The translations under genes were made by a program, and so were the position numbers. A stretch of 64,000 nt of DNA from Ooceraea biroi (taxonomy: Eukaryota > Arthropoda > Insecta > Hymenoptera > Formicidae). The notes under the pieces are model-generated. The model made no database searches. It had not been told where the DNA came from and saw only the letters and a program-made list of their open reading frames with translations. The stretch covers positions 4,092,001-4,156,000 of the forward strand of contig NC_039514.1 of NCBI RefSeq assembly GCF_003672135.1, written 5' to 3'. Shown here one piece after another: positions 34,770 to 46,846 of the stretch. Every line of letters begins with the position of its first letter. Position 1 is the first letter of the stretch.

Positions 34770-34911
34770 AACTCTGATATTGAGAAGCTCAGGAAATGAA
34801 CTGAACTGCAAAAGCATTTCACGATCATAAATATTTACATACACATACACACACGCACACAATACATGTATGGAATTATTTTAATCTTACATTCCATTGA
34901 ATTCCAGAACA

Positions 34912-35084
34912 TGAGAGTGTTTACCGATGAATCAATGTTCACTAACCATGGACAAGTAAATAGAAGAAATATAAACTATTGGACCGTCGAAAATCTAAGG
35001 TGGCTTCGATAAGTAGAACGTCCATGGAGCCTTAGAAAATGTATTGAAGTCGGAGGACATCATTTCAAACACCTCCTTAAATAA
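34912..35084 (+). pseudogene. internally deleted DD41D transposase copy
   Basis: Plus-strand sequence matches the M5 transposase from the first catalytic motif (TDESMFTNHGQVNRR) to about the conserved PWSL. It then jumps to the last dozen codons (IEVGGHHF...), losing everything between, including the second and third acidic residues. It is the mirror partner of the full copy. Confidence 0.85.
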
Positions 35085-35427
35085 ATTTTTGTGTTGAAGA
35101 GCATAAAGTTTGATTTTTCTGTTTCCCGCGTTCAAGATCATTTAAAGATCATGTTGTCATAGGTCGCTGAACTCCTCTCGATGTTGGCTATAAAATTGGG
35201 CAAACAAAAATATGTAGCTCCATTTAAAAAAATTATCTTGACCTTTGAATCTCCGAAAAAAATTGCCTTGAAAAAATTTTTGTTCTGTCATCATGATAGC
35301 CCCTTCGAACGGTGCAACTTTTTTCTTAGACATTTTTTCGTATCATCAAAAACAAGTGAAATATCTAAGATGATCGATTTAAGTGGACCGCCCTGTATAT
35401 ATATATATATATACACACACATATATA

Positions 35428-36000
35428 CAGGGTGTCCCATTAAAAAAAATGCACCTTGATAATTCTTCAATGAAAAATTTTTAGCAAAAATGTTTCAGAC
35501 AAAAGTTGTATGGTTCGAAGGGGGATATAAGACGGCGTCATTGGTTTGACCTTGAGTGAACGTGCCAAGGTCATATGGAGTTCAATTTTGTTTTTTTAAA
35601 CGGAACCCCATACTTTTTATTGCAAATTCTGATTCTCCGTAGAAAAGTAAGTACCTATTGCCTGAAACAGTTTTTTAAAAAACGCTCTCCTTATCCCGAA
35701 AACTCAGGTTCAACCTTTGGCGGACCAAAGATAATATTCGCTTTATAACAGACACAAAAGTTTTTTTTAGTATTTTATTGTTTACCATCAGCATGTGCGT
35801 GCGTGTGTGTGATGTACCATGTTCTTATAGTTTCTGTGACACACACACGCACACGCACAAAGAGATGTAAATCCGGTTGGACAACCTCCACGTGGCACAC
35901 CTTGGATAATGCTAATGCCGGCGGTACTGTAACTTTTAAGTCTTGTAACTCCTAAAGTATTTAATGAAAACATACTTTATTATAGTGTTTTGAAGGCACG
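35428..36000. mobile_element. one-ended TIR element M6
   Basis: Starts CAGGGTGTCCCATTAAAAAA after TA at 35426-35427; no matching right terminus was found. The part from about 35797 to 35990 (CA-tract, then CTCCACG, GCACACCTTGG, TAATGCCGGCGGTACTG and TATTATAGTGTTT) aligns in order with the right subterminal region of M3, linking the two families. Non-coding. Confidence 0.65.
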
Positions 36001-36756
36001 CACGCACGTTCTTCTTCGTTTATTTTGTAACTTCTGCAATGCCAGACTACACAGGGAACGAAATTGTTGATATTCTCTTACAATTAGTCTAACAAATTTG
36101 TTGGCATGCAGTTAAAAAAATTTATCCGACCATCAGATATTGTCAGTGTATCGCGATTTAAAATACGGATTTAAATTCTATTATAATATTTTAAATATTA
36201 ATATTTTTAATATTATAATTACAATTAAAAATAATGTATTTCAGACTTTGTTATTCTTTTTCATTCTTTTTATAAATATACTAATGTCCAAATTATGTTA
36301 AATTTTTCAATCTTTATTCATCTTTTTCTTTTCATTTTTTTAAAGATGTTAAACATGTACATCTATATCACGCGTGACTTTAATTCATAATAAATATACA
36401 TATTCTAAAAGGTGTTCTCAACTGGTGTTTTCAACTCGTCATTTAAGGTGAATATATTGCCAATAATAATTATAAAATGTTGCATTTATTTATTTTTACT
36501 TGGAAAAGCGATTTTAATGAAAATGTAAAAAAAAAGAAATTATTTATTCATTATTATTCATTTTATTTTATTTCATTTACTTTGTAAATTTATTATTCTT
36601 TCTCATGAGAGAAAATAAAAAAAATAAAAGAAGTTGTTTTTAAAAAGAAAACATACAATTTCACTATTATTTATTATTATTATTATTATAAGCTTAAGTT
36701 ACCTTATCTTTCCTTTCCTTTTCTTTATTCTGACTGTTGTCTGACTGAAGAAGATT
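36001..36756. other. AT-rich spacer, no gene seen
   Basis: Long A/T homopolymer-rich stretches; no frame or repeat worth calling. Confidence 0.5.
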
Positions 36757-37187
36757 TGCGACTCACTCGCGAACACACGAACGCGCACAATCAGCACACA
36801 AATCCTTGAAATAAAATGTATATATTTTCTAATAAATTCACAATCACAAACACAATATAATCACAATCACTAACGACTCCGAACGCGAAACTGAACTATT
36901 TTCACTTTTGAAACACAATATAATTACTAACGACTCCGAACGACGACTCGTGGACCCACGGCTCGGTCCCTTTATATAAACTGCTCGGTTTCTAGAGACC
37001 TCTGTTTTATCAATAAACAATTTTATTTATTATATTTTAGGAACGTGAAAACGGTGAAGATCTCGAAAAACCGAGTTGTCAATTCTTATTGATCGGCGAG
37101 CTGACAGCTAAAACACAGTTGACGTTATCAGCTGATGCCGATGTCACACCGCTCGCTCGCCTCCGCGGCTTTTTCTCGTGTGCGACA
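36757..37187 (-). mobile_element. BEL-type LTR (second copy)
   Basis: 431 bp from TGCGACTCACTCGCG to GTGTGCGACA; homologous in order to 26395-26843. Flanks (AGATT left, AATCT right) are inverted rather than directly repeated, so no target duplication can be claimed. No internal region adjoins it. Confidence 0.6.
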
Positions 37188-37705
37188 AATCTATGTGCGA
37201 ATTATCTAGTGGTGAGCGATGTTTAAAAAAACCAGTAACTCGGAAATAACCGATGCAAAACAAACCCGATGCTGGGAAATAGATATTTTGCCAAATATAT
37301 TGATATTAATCGATTCGTTTTTACGAGAATAAAGCGCACCTGATTTGAATAGTTACAACTAAAAGGGAAAAGAAACCGTCAAGAATCTAATAAAAAGCGA
37401 TTAAATTTTGATAAAGAAAAACTAAAATAAAACTAATTTCAAACTAGTATGCATATCTTAAGTAGTATTCTTTTTATTCATATACAAAATTGAGCAAGAG
37501 ATGTTGATGTTCCTAGTGATGATTTGAATGTCGTATGATGATTTACAATTCCAATTTCATTTTTGTAATTCCAAAGTTATGTCTGCTTGCAAATATATAC
37601 CTACACAAAGAAAGTGTTTATCACGCCCGATGTGATCAGGCCTCGAATATAATTTATTGTGTGTTGATCGTCATCTGTAGAATTATATCCATACAAGGTA
37701 TATAA
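37188..37705. other. no gene seen
   Basis: AT-rich spacer without a recognisable frame or repeat. Confidence 0.4.
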
Positions 37706-37820
37706 GGTCTGTTTTTATTCCTGCACTGCTGAACTGGTGCAATATGTTAAAGTGAGACAAGTATATTTTTTCTCACACTTATTGCATCAGTTCAGCAGTG
37801 TAGGAATAAAAAACAGATCT
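37706..37820. repeat. 115-bp hairpin
   Basis: Arms 37706-37744 and 37783-37820 are inverted copies with few mismatches (GGTCTGTTTTTATTCCTGCA against its complement), and the inner GTGAGA/TCTCAC pair extends the stem. Probably a miniature fold-back element. Confidence 0.8.
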
Positions 37821-38120
37821 ATTACATCTAAAAAGTACTATTCAAAACAGCGATCAATAATCAATAATAATGGTAGTTTATTTACGTATTAATGACAGAT
37901 AGTCGGATAAAGAGAGATTGCGAGCACAAAACGATTCCTGGTCATTTATTCGAAAATAAACAACATATGGATAATTAAGGGTAACTGTCCGGTGCTCCCA
38001 TAATGAAGAATTTATTTATAACAGATAATGCATAACACACTGAAACACTGCTGAAACGAAGAGCAGCAAGTACTATCCTGGCTGCATTCAGCGGACTCAA
38101 TAGTTGAACAACGTTACTAG

Positions 38121-38219
38121 AGCTGCGTTCCGAAACATACTGCCAGTACTGAAAATGTATAGTATACGCAACGTGAACTATAGATTTTCAGTACTGGCAG
38201 TGTATTTCGGAACGCAGCT
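38121..38219. repeat. 99-bp hairpin
   Basis: 43-bp arms (AGCTGCGTTCCGAAACATAC... against its complement ending at 38219) around a 13-bp loop, with only two or three mismatches. Size and shape resemble a pre-miRNA but fit equally well a minimal MITE. Confidence 0.85.
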
Positions 38220-38778
38220 TAATTGCGTACGCTAATAAAATTAACAAATTTAGTAAATACAATAACACAATATGTCATGAAGTGAAGTTAGTTCAAACAT
38301 CGATTTTATTATGAAAAACCTCGATTTTTCTCGATTCCTCGATTATTACAAAAACCGAATAAAAATAACTGATGTAGCGATGAAAAATATCGGTTTTCCG
38401 AACATCGAGTGAACATCGCCCGCCATTAGAATTATCATCAATAGCTTATTACTGCGTTTTTCATTATTACAGTTAATACACATTAAAATTCCATTCGATA
38501 ATCGATAAGAATATATAGTATAAGTTATGTTTTTTTTAGACAGATTATAAGAGCGAAAACGTATAAATAAATAACAGAAATTTATCAATATAACCGCACT
38601 GACAGCCACTATGACATTCTGACATTCGCAACACGCAGTTCGAGCCAAGCGAGAGAACCAATCAGCATCGCAGAAAGGCGGCCTCAACTCTTCGATAAAA
38701 AAAGAACTTCAAGAAGTTAACATGCCTTTTTTAGAATAGAATATATTGAAAATTATTTTATATTGTATATATCTTTAG
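38220..38778. other. no gene seen
   Basis: A 113-codon minus-strand frame (38346-38687) is present but shows no domain and a hydrophobic AT-driven composition; not called. The missing 5' exons of the H2 partner gene should lie hereabouts but were not found. Confidence 0.4.
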
Positions 38779-39610
38779 AATGCTGTAGAAGAATTGGCTG
38801 CAGGCAATGAAACTCTTTTGACAAATATTCCAGTCCCAGTGACAATCCCAGAGTTACCTAATGATTCATGTATGTAATCTTTTCCCTTTTTTCATCCTTT
38901 TCTCTAAAATATTAATCATTAATCATTACATAAAAGAAATGATGTTTTTATCACAATTTTCTTAATAATATAAAAAATACATAAAGATTTCTTTCTTGTA
39001 GCTGCTACGAACAATCTGAATAAAGATGACAGTTTGGATGTGCCATCAAATTACCAAACAGTGCAGCCATTAGTATCGACAATCTCACACGAGTTCCATA
39101 TACCTTCCATTTCGCAATCCAGTCTAGAACAAGACATTCCTTCCAGTGCGCAAGATAACTTACAAAACACATCTTCCACTTCACAATCTATAAACCTGTC
39201 TTCCATCTTGCAATCAATCCGTACAAGACGTAAATATAAAATTCAAATATACCAAATTAAAATTCTCTTAAATTTATTAATTTTGGTTTATATTCAATAT
39301 CATACTATTTTTTACTTTCGAAATTTACAGGGAAATCTTCCACACGTTTGGGAGTGCAATTAAATGATGCCCGACAATCCTTTGAAAAGATTACAGAAAA
39401 GAATGCTGAGGCGATGATGGTTGGTGCTTTTATTTATGTAAACATAAAACATCTTAATTTCCATATTAATATTATAATATTATCTTTTTTTAGATGTTAG
39501 CTGAAGCAATGAAGCTTCAAGCAGAAGCTCTTGTTCAATTAGGTCAAGCTATAGATAAATTAGCAAATAAAGCAACTTGTAGTAATAATATCGTTACTAA
39601 TGAATATTAG
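38779..39610 (+). CDS. Harbinger H2 partner protein, 3' exons
   Basis: Four exons, 38779-38869, 39002-39229, 39331-39419 and 39494-39610, have GT-AG borders and phases (1, 1, 0) that join into one open frame ending at TAG 39608. The product is Ser/Gln-rich in the middle (SISQSSLEQ, TSSTSQS). It ends in a helical segment (EKNAEAMMMLAEAMKLQAEALVQLGQAIDKLA) like the C-terminal region of Myb/SANT-type Harbinger partner proteins. The exon encoding the DNA-binding domain and the start codon is not found upstream, so the gene is 5'-incomplete here. It converges on the H2 transposase. Confidence 0.75.
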
Positions 39611-39650
39611 TTTACTTTAGTTTTCTATTCTTAGTTCTCTCTTCTCTTCT

Positions 39651-40239
39651 TGTTGCGGAATCGATTATCGATCCGCGAGATGCCGTCATATATCGATCGC
39701 GATCGCGACGCGGCGACGTACGTCATACCGCGCCCCCGGTCGGGCTACCTCGCGATTACCGATCACTGTTCGTTACACCGGCCATGGGCTAACCACGAAA
39801 ACGCGCGCTCGATATTTAGGCTAGTTTAGGGGATAGTTTCTCATTGTGTACGACTCTCGGTTGTGCTCAGTGCAATACTCGGACTTCTCAGACTTTAGTG
39901 ACTACTCTTTCGCGGTGCTTGACGTGTCAATAATACCGGTAGAGCCCGTGTGCTTCTCAGGTGGCCACGTGCACCGCACGTGTGCCGCGATCTCGGTGCT
40001 TCTCGAACCTTCGAGAGCATTCGTAAAACTCTAGACTTATCATACGATGTGACGTGCCGCGTGAACCGCTTCGGCGATCTGTGTGTTATTTCGCGTCGAT
40101 CTGTAAATAGTGTGCATTCTGTGTTTTATACAATAAAGACGAACTCATAAAATTACACGCGCTGCGACACAGTTCTTTTGCCCGTTGTGACGTCCATCTC
40201 ACCGCGATCCTACCAGCCGAACTCGCGTGTTCTCAAACA
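39651..40239 (+). mobile_element. solo LTR with 5-bp target duplication
   Basis: Begins TGTTGCGGAATC, ends CTCAAACA, and is flanked by CTTCT at 39646-39650 and 40240-40244. An AATAAAG signal lies near 40132. A 5-bp duplication fits BEL/Pao or Copia rather than Gypsy. It sits just past the stop of the H2 partner gene. Confidence 0.88.
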
Positions 40240-40457
40240 CTTCTATATAGTGTTTCCAAAGATGTTCCAAAGATTTATTGTTTTAATATAATATTACTAT
40301 TATTTATTTTGTTATAAAAAAATATAAGGTATGAAGTATTTTTATATTTATATAAAATATTTAAGATATAAAGATATAAAGTATTTTTACACATTAATAT
40401 TTATTTATAAATGTAATAAAAATGAAAAAATACATATAATTTTTTATTTATAAATTC

Positions 40458-42934
40458 TCAGTTATTTTCATTATCTCGTGCAGAACGATAATTGGGAAAC
40501 CACTCTTGCATTATTTGATTTTGAATACGCTGCGCAATAGCTCTGGGTCCTTTACGAATCACTGCTTCTTCTCCTGCTTCTTGTTCTATATGTACATTTG
40601 CAGGTGCATTTACGATCTCATCTTCGTTTATATCTACTGGTAGCCGATAATGTAAACGCATATTATGCAACACTGCACACGCATTTACAATTTGTCCAGC
40701 AATTTCAGATGTATACCTTAATACACGTTGATATAACAGACACCTCCATGTTCCTTTAAATACTCCGAAGAATCTTTCAACAATACTTCGTGCTTTACAC
40801 AGCTTTTCATTGTAATGATACTGTCGACTCCATTGAGGAAAATGTGGTAATGGTGTCATAATCCAAGGTTGCAAAAGATATCCATCATCTCCTATATGTA
40901 ATATATTCAGGTTATATATAAGATAAGAACATAATACAAACTGAAATATAAGTACACTTTTTGAAAATAAAGTCATAAATCGTAGCAATCAAATAAGTTC
41001 TTCTTACACCGTTGTTATAAAAATATTCCATTACACGTCTAATTGGAGAAACGTTCCATATAAAGGCATCATTTCTTGCTCCCGGATATCGTGCATTAAT
41101 ATTTACTATTTTTAGGTTCGGATCGACTATCTATAAAAATATATACATACATATGTTATTGTTCGGGAACCGAACAATTATTACGTAAAATAATTTCGTC
41201 TTAATAGGCTCACGTCGACCACGCTGTGTATCGCTTTCGGTACCGTGTTTTCGAGCTATTCGCGATTCAAGGATCCGAAGCGAATCAACAAGTTATGGTC
41301 CCGTTCAACCAAGTGAGATGGATGTCCATTTCGACCGATCGTTCCGTGTCTTATATCGACAAATAAGTTTTTCTTCTCGCCAACGGACAGCCGCTCGCTC
41401 GTTCCGCGGGACTAAGAACGCTTTGTCTCCAGCAGTTCAAGTCTGTACGTCAACCTCGACTGACACGTTGCGAAGTAACGGACTTGGTCTTGAGACACCC
41501 GACAAGCCTCGGTCGAGTTTCACCAACCGCGAATCCCTTGTAAATCGTGTCAGTCGCCTCGAAAAGGACCCAGCAGTTTGTGCATTTGGCTCGCGTCGCG
41601 ACTAGTGCAAAGGTTCACACTGTGCATCGACTATCGAGTGTCGAAACCCGCGACGAACGTTTTGTGTTCGAATTCGTTCTTCGTTCTACATCTACAGAGT
41701 ATTGTTAGGTGGTTTGTTACGACTTAATTGTCACGACTCCGTGTATGAGTGTACGAGTGATCAAGGGCTGATCGGGTTACAATTGTCCTTCCGAAGCGCG
41801 CCGGTCCGCAGTCCGCGGCAAGATATCCGTCGCTCACGACTCCGCTACCCGCAGCAAGATATCCGTCGGTCGCGCGCAAGATATCCGTCAGCCGGCTTCG
41901 CAAACAAGATCTCCGTCAGCCAGTCTTCGCAACTCGTGCCAAGATTTCCGGGTCAAGCGGCGGACCGGAAGCGAACGGAACAGAAGATCTCCGCGACTCC
42001 TCCACCCGACAGCAGTTAGTCAGCCCTTGCACCACGAATCATTGTATTGAAAAGTGATCATTAAAGTGTTTTTTGTTAATCACAACCTCTGACAGTTTCA
42101 TTGCTGACACTACCTCTCAGTGATCCTGCGGGATCGCGCAACACACGTCGCTCGCTCTTGTCAGAGCTCTGCGAATTGACGGAAACTCGATTCTATTCGA
42201 GCTGATTCCGAACAGTTATTATTGTTATTATTAATGGTAATGATTATTATTAACATTGCAACAAATAAATAAAAACTGTCAATCACATGTTTAAAAAATT
42301 CTGAAATAAGTAAATACAATAAATATTGTATATAGTATTATTTATAAGAGAAAGATTTTGTAATACTTACTGTTTGTACATTTAGAGAATGATTTCCATG
42401 GTGATTAACATATGCTTCTTCATGTATACGTGGGACCAGATTATTAATATAAGTGCAATTTATAGCACCAATGGCACCAGGAAAAGGTTGAAGAGCACGT
42501 ACAAATTTGTCTTGTACAATAGTTCTCTTTAGTTGTGTTATTGGAAATTTTATCCATTGTTGTAATAAATATATATTTATTAATCGTGTTACTTTTCGTA
42601 TGCAACGGCTGGTGGATGGCTGACTTAGAGCAAATTCACATTGATTTCCTGCTGGTCTTTGGTAATTTTCATTAGCGAAAAATTGAATTGCTACCAATAC
42701 TTGAATTTCTAGAGCTAAACCACTTCTACGTTCTGGTTGTAAATGTGGTCTTAATATATTTGTAAGATTCATAAGTAATTCTTTATTAACTCGGAAAGCT
42801 GCATGAAATTCATTGTAAAGAAGCTCAAGAGGATTTTGCGCATCATGCAATAATCTTCTTTCAATTTTTCTTTCCATGATTCTAATTCTTTCTTCCAAAA
42901 TCAGTAAATTCCATACTAAATATCCTTCAGCCAT
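40458..42934 (-). CDS. PIF/Harbinger transposase (H2), intact frame, catalytic Asp replaced
   Basis: Three minus-strand exons, 42934-42371, 41130-41010 and 40891-40458, join at phases 0 and 1 into an open frame of about 373 codons from ATG to stop. Exon 1 has the helix-turn-helix (EFALSQPSTSRCIRKVTRLI) and ends after the first catalytic motif. That motif reads GAINCTYI, so the usual Asp is Asn (codon AAT at 42460-42458). Exon 2 keeps the second Asp (YPGARNDAFIW); exon 3 keeps the third acidic residue (IVERFFGVFKGTW) and a GDDGYLLQPW motif. Intron 1 contains a solo LTR. No frameshift or stop, so either catalytic inactivation is recent or the frame is kept for another role. Confidence 0.85.
41160..42214 (+). 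mobile_element. solo LTR with 5-bp target duplication, in H2 intron 1
   Basis: 1055 bp from TGTTCGGGAACC to GATTCCGAACA, flanked by GTTAT at 41155-41159 and 42215-42219. It has short inverted ends and a polyadenylation-type ATTAAA near 42060. Near 41820-41930 the phrase AAGATATCCGTC recurs about four times. The 5-bp duplication suggests BEL/Pao. It sits inside the transposase intron and leaves the splice sites untouched. Confidence 0.88.
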
Positions 42935-43059
42935 TTCTAAAATTAAATACCACAGAAATAAATAATAATTAAAATAAAATAAATAATCCTAAAAACATAT
43001 TTGTTTTATACTATACATTAGAATAAATATACCAGAACATTTTTTTTTTAATCAACTAG

Positions 43060-43850
43060 CTACTGAGTTATGCTGACCCATCATTGCATTGCATCCATCT
43101 GCACCAAATCCAATCATATTTGAAAGAGGTACTAAGTTATCTTCTAAAGATGCAATTATTCCTTTAAATAAGTTTTCTGCTGTTACACCTTCATTGGCGT
43201 TTGTTGAATCAAAGACCTTATATAATTCCCAAAATTCACTGACAATTTTTTTTAAAATAATATAATTAAATCTTATTACAAGCAGTTTTTATACATGATA
43301 TATCAGTTGATTCGTCTGTGAGAAAACTAAATTTAGTGTTCCTTAATATTTGAGCCAGTTCCTCCTTATGAGAAGCACCTATAACGTTTACTGCGATACT
43401 AGTTGCCTTAATTCGTCTCATTGTAATGTTCTTCACTACAGAATGGTCATGACAAATGTCTTTAAATAAATTTACTAAATGATCAGTTAAACGAAATGGC
43501 AGATTGTGTTCCATTAAGAATCCAACTAATTTTATTTCGCTAGATCTAGTATCTTTATCTGCACTTTGTTTTTTGTCAATAAAGTTTGAAATAGATAATT
43601 GTTTCACAGTTGCTGCTTGCAGTTTTTGTATATGTCTTGCACTTTGTCCATGTCGTTTAATTACTATTAAATCTGCATTCATTGAATAACAACAATAAAT
43701 ACATTTTGCTTTGTATTTTTGGGTCGCGACTTAACCAAATATTAAATTCTGTCTGAGAGAGCCATTTTTCTGTAAATTTTTGTTTTCGACTGTTTTGGCT
43801 TCTTTTTAAATGGTTTGTTTTCTTTTTCTGGTGTTGTATCCACATGTAAA
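43060..43850 (-). pseudogene. hAT transposase remnant (DUF4371-like)
   Basis: Minus-strand pieces read WLSQTEFNIWLS, then (after a frame change near 43700) a CIYCC zinc motif and ~135 codons, ending in FLTDESTDISCIKT, the hAT catalytic-domain start. After another break near 43265 they continue as EFWELYKVFDST, then GFGADGCNAMMG and HNSVAS. The C-terminal half is absent. Different from the hAT element at 106-3960 in sequence and strand. Confidence 0.8.
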
Positions 43851-44511
43851 TTGATCACATTATGAGAGCTAAAGAAAGAATATGTTAGAAAAATAATATA
43901 CAGGGTGGACCATTTTAATCAATCCACGCGAATATCTCGAAAAGGAGTTTTGCAAAAAAATGTTTCAGACAAAAGTTTTATGGCTTCGAGGGGGAAAGAT
44001 GAAGATATTATCAATTTAATTTTAGATGGCGCCACTTTAGAGATTTTATCATGGCGGCCATTTTTTTAAATGGAAGTAGATTTTTTTACTAACTAAAAAT
44101 TGTTGCTGACAACGAGATAAATACAACGGTTTTTTTTAAATTGGATAATTTTTCATTGAGTTATAGTGTTTTAAAGGTTATAATTTAAGTAAAACGCTTC
44201 CACGCCCATAAGTACAGTGTGCGCATTTTCTGACTCCAAACCACCCTCCACCTCTTTATGGGCGTGCGTACGTGCGTGCGTGCGTTTCTATCTATTATTT
44301 AGACTTATTATGTTTGACGGTCCACCAATTCTAGACCGATTAAGACGCGTTTCCCCGTGCTTATCGTTACCCAGGATGAACGACGTGGACGTGGCGGGGC
44401 ATTTATCCCTTTGAGGTGCTTGATTTACGTGAGTCCCCTTGCCTCTCACGATTCGGGGTGCTTTATTAACGGAAGTCACATCCCCTTTCACAAATTTACA
44501 AATTTACCTTT

Positions 44512-45574
44512 TTATCGAAGGAACTGTTTGAAATTATCTCCGTTGGCTCGAATACATAACACCAACCTATCTTGGAAATGTTTGACCGTTTTGAGTAAGA
44601 CAGCGCGCGGTATGTTCCTGCAAGCTACTCGAACTCTTTCTATCATATTTTCTCTGGTTGTAGGCGCATACTCATAGACGACATTTTTTATATACCCCCA
44701 TAAAAAGAAGTCGGGTGGAGTCATATCAGGAGATCGTGGGGGCCATGCAACGAGTCCACGTCGTCCAATCCACCTATCATTGTACTCCTGATCTAGATAA
44801 TCTCTTACTATTATCGCATAATGAGGTGGCGCCCCATCCAGTTGTATCCACATTCTCTGTCGTGTATTCAAATCATCATCTTCAAGTAGTTGTGGTAAAT
44901 GATCTCTGAGAAGTTCCAGAAAATTTTCTCTAGTGACATTTCCATTGAAGAAATAAGGACCAATCAAGTAACCATTTATAATCCCACACCAAACATTTAT
45001 ACTTCACTGATGCTGATTATCTACTTGTCTATGCCAAATAGGGTTAACATTCGACCAATAGTGACAATTATGTCTATTCAATTCATTATTATTTTTGAAC
45101 GTCGATTCATCAGAGAACATAACATAATAGAAGAAATTCGGGTCAGCTCTGATCATCTGTTGTACCCAATGACAAAATTGTACACGCAATTGCATATCCT
45201 GTTGACTAAGAGCATGTGTTAACGTGATATGGTAAGGATGGTATTTCACATTCTTCAAAATTCTCAAGATCGTTGTTTTCGGTATACCAATTTCTCTAGC
45301 CATAACTCGACTACTTGAGGATTAAGATGAATAATAGTTACCAAGATAACGAGCACATGCACATCGTCTTCATTATACTCACGATGTTCTCTTTGGCGCC
45401 TCAAATAGCCTTGGCGAGCTCTTCGTTCAAGGTTCCGGATTATGGAATGATTCGGGTGTTCTCTTTCGGGATAACGATTCTGGTAAATTTGCGAAGCTTT
45501 ATGATAATTTCGTTGACATTCTCCGAGAACAAGGAGAAATATCAACAATCTCCGAAGGAGTATAATCAGCCATG
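44512..45574 (-). pseudogene. DD41D transposase of M7, broken
   Basis: Starts at the ATG at 45574 (ADYTPSEIVDI). A frameshift near 45545 precedes GECQRNYHKASQIYQNRYPE, another lies near 45320, and an in-frame TGA at 45004-45006 falls where relatives have Trp. Then the frame runs to the stop at 44512 with the second and third acidic motifs (MWIQLDGAPPH; SPDMTPPDFF), 41 residues apart. The first acidic motif is MFSDESTF. Dead copy, otherwise full length. Confidence 0.9.
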
Positions 45575-45751
45575 AGTGTTGTCAGTGGACGTAAACTCCT
45601 AAATAATGAAGTATGATACTGATCAACAATAAAAAAGATTCTCATAATCAATTGATCCCCAAGTAGTAACAAATAAATTTCCTTGTGAATTTCGATAAAG
45701 GGTATTATTTCAAGGATAGACGATCGACTCGAGATGGGTCGGTATCAAAAT

Positions 45752-45892
45752 GTACTCGGAGTATCCCGGGTGTTATTTCTCGAGTATATGGATGTTATTT
45801 CTCACGTGAGTAAATCGGTATCGAAAAATACAAAATTTCAGAGTACATATATTCCGAGTACTTGTACTTCGAGTACGGGATACTCCGAGTAC
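45752..45892. repeat. 141-bp fold-back inside M7 right arm
   Basis: GTACTCGGAGTATCCCG at 45752 faces its complement ending at 45892, with further GAGTAC words between. It interrupts M7 between the transposase start and the right terminal repeat. Confidence 0.7.
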
Positions 45893-46535
45893 GCACACAA
45901 AGAGGTGGAGGGCGGTTTGGAGTCAGAAAATGCGCACACTGTACTTATGGGCGAAGCTTTTTACTTAAGTCTTAAATTATAAACTTTAAAACACTGTAAC
46001 TCAATAAAAAATTATCCAATTTAAAAAAAAACCGTTATATTCATCTCGTTGTCAGCTACAATTTTTATTTAATGAAAAAAATCGACTTTCATTTACAAAA
46101 ATGGCCGCCATGATGAAATCTCTAAAGTGGCGCCATCTAAAATTAAATTGATAATATCTTCATCTTTCTCCCTCGAAGCCATAAAACTTTTGTCTGAAAC
46201 AGTTTTTTGAAAAACTCCTTTTTGAGATATTCGCGTGGATTGATTAAAATGGTCTACCCTGTATATTAAGAAAATGCTTAGAGAGAAATTGGAAAAGAAA
46301 TTAACCAGCCAGGTAAGATGAATAATTTATTCTATATATAAAATAGTTTTTTAATTAATTGTGTCTTGCCATTCAACACGGCCGTGTTCTGTCATAAAAA
46401 ATTCTTTGAATACGTCTCGAATAATAAATGCAGCAATTTCCCCCTTGTCGTGGTAAACTTTGTAAACCAGTGTCAGTACTATGATTATACTCATGATCTT
46501 GTACATTAATATTGTAATCTCGGAGATAATTGTGC

Positions 46536-46816
46536 TGTAGCGAGCGTATTATTTATTTGATTATTATGCTACATTTAAGGCAGTTTTAACGCACGAGGAA
46601 CTATTACAACATTTCGGTTTAGGTGAAAATATATAAAGATGCTGACTTTATTTAATACAGACTAGAACTGATTACTTAATGCACGTGTGACTTAAAGCGC
46701 GAGCAATTAGCTTCTCTTTGTTCTCTGATTCCTTCCAAGGCTCTCCATCTCGGTATTCGTGCTGCCCTCTCATTGGTCGGGCTAGTTCTGCCTTGTACTC
46801 CTTAGATGCCGCCACA
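46536..46816 (-). repeat. Gypsy 3' LTR
   Basis: 281 bp, TG...CA, 280/281 identical to the other LTR by direct reading. It is downstream of pol in the sense of the element. A purine-rich tract (complement of ACTCCTCCCCGAGT, 46818-46831) immediately precedes it. Confidence 0.97.
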
Positions 46817-46846
46817 TACTCCTCCCCGAGTGCCTAAGTCCTCATT

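Larger units (their letters stand above)
33454..35395 (-). mobile_element. DD41D element M5, rearranged
   Basis: The right end is intact (complement of CAGGGCGGTCCACTTAAATC at 35395, TA at 35396-35397). The left copy of the terminal repeat lacks its outermost ~60 bp and begins near 33454. The inverted repeats extend about 270 bp and continue into transposase 3' sequence on both sides. The right part (34912-35084) is a second, internally deleted transposase in the opposite orientation. Confidence 0.85.
43901..46261 (-). mobile_element. DD41D element M7
   Basis: Starts CAGGGTGGACCATTTTAATC, ends in its complement at 46261, with TA at 43899-43900 and 46262-46263. Terminal inverted repeats of about 350 bp include the ATGGCGCCAC-type block also seen in M8. 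Downstream of the transposase, one unit of the 42-bp minisatellite (about 44420-44465) and a CCACGTCCACGTCGTTCATC block follow, as in M1 and M8. Confidence 0.93.

Noticed and set aside
36757..37187. Target-site duplication around the second BEL LTR
   Set aside because: The flanks AGATT and AATCT are inverted, not direct, so they cannot be a target duplication.
38346..38687. 113-codon minus-strand protein
   Set aside because: No recognisable domain, AT-driven hydrophobic composition, no splice or promoter context.
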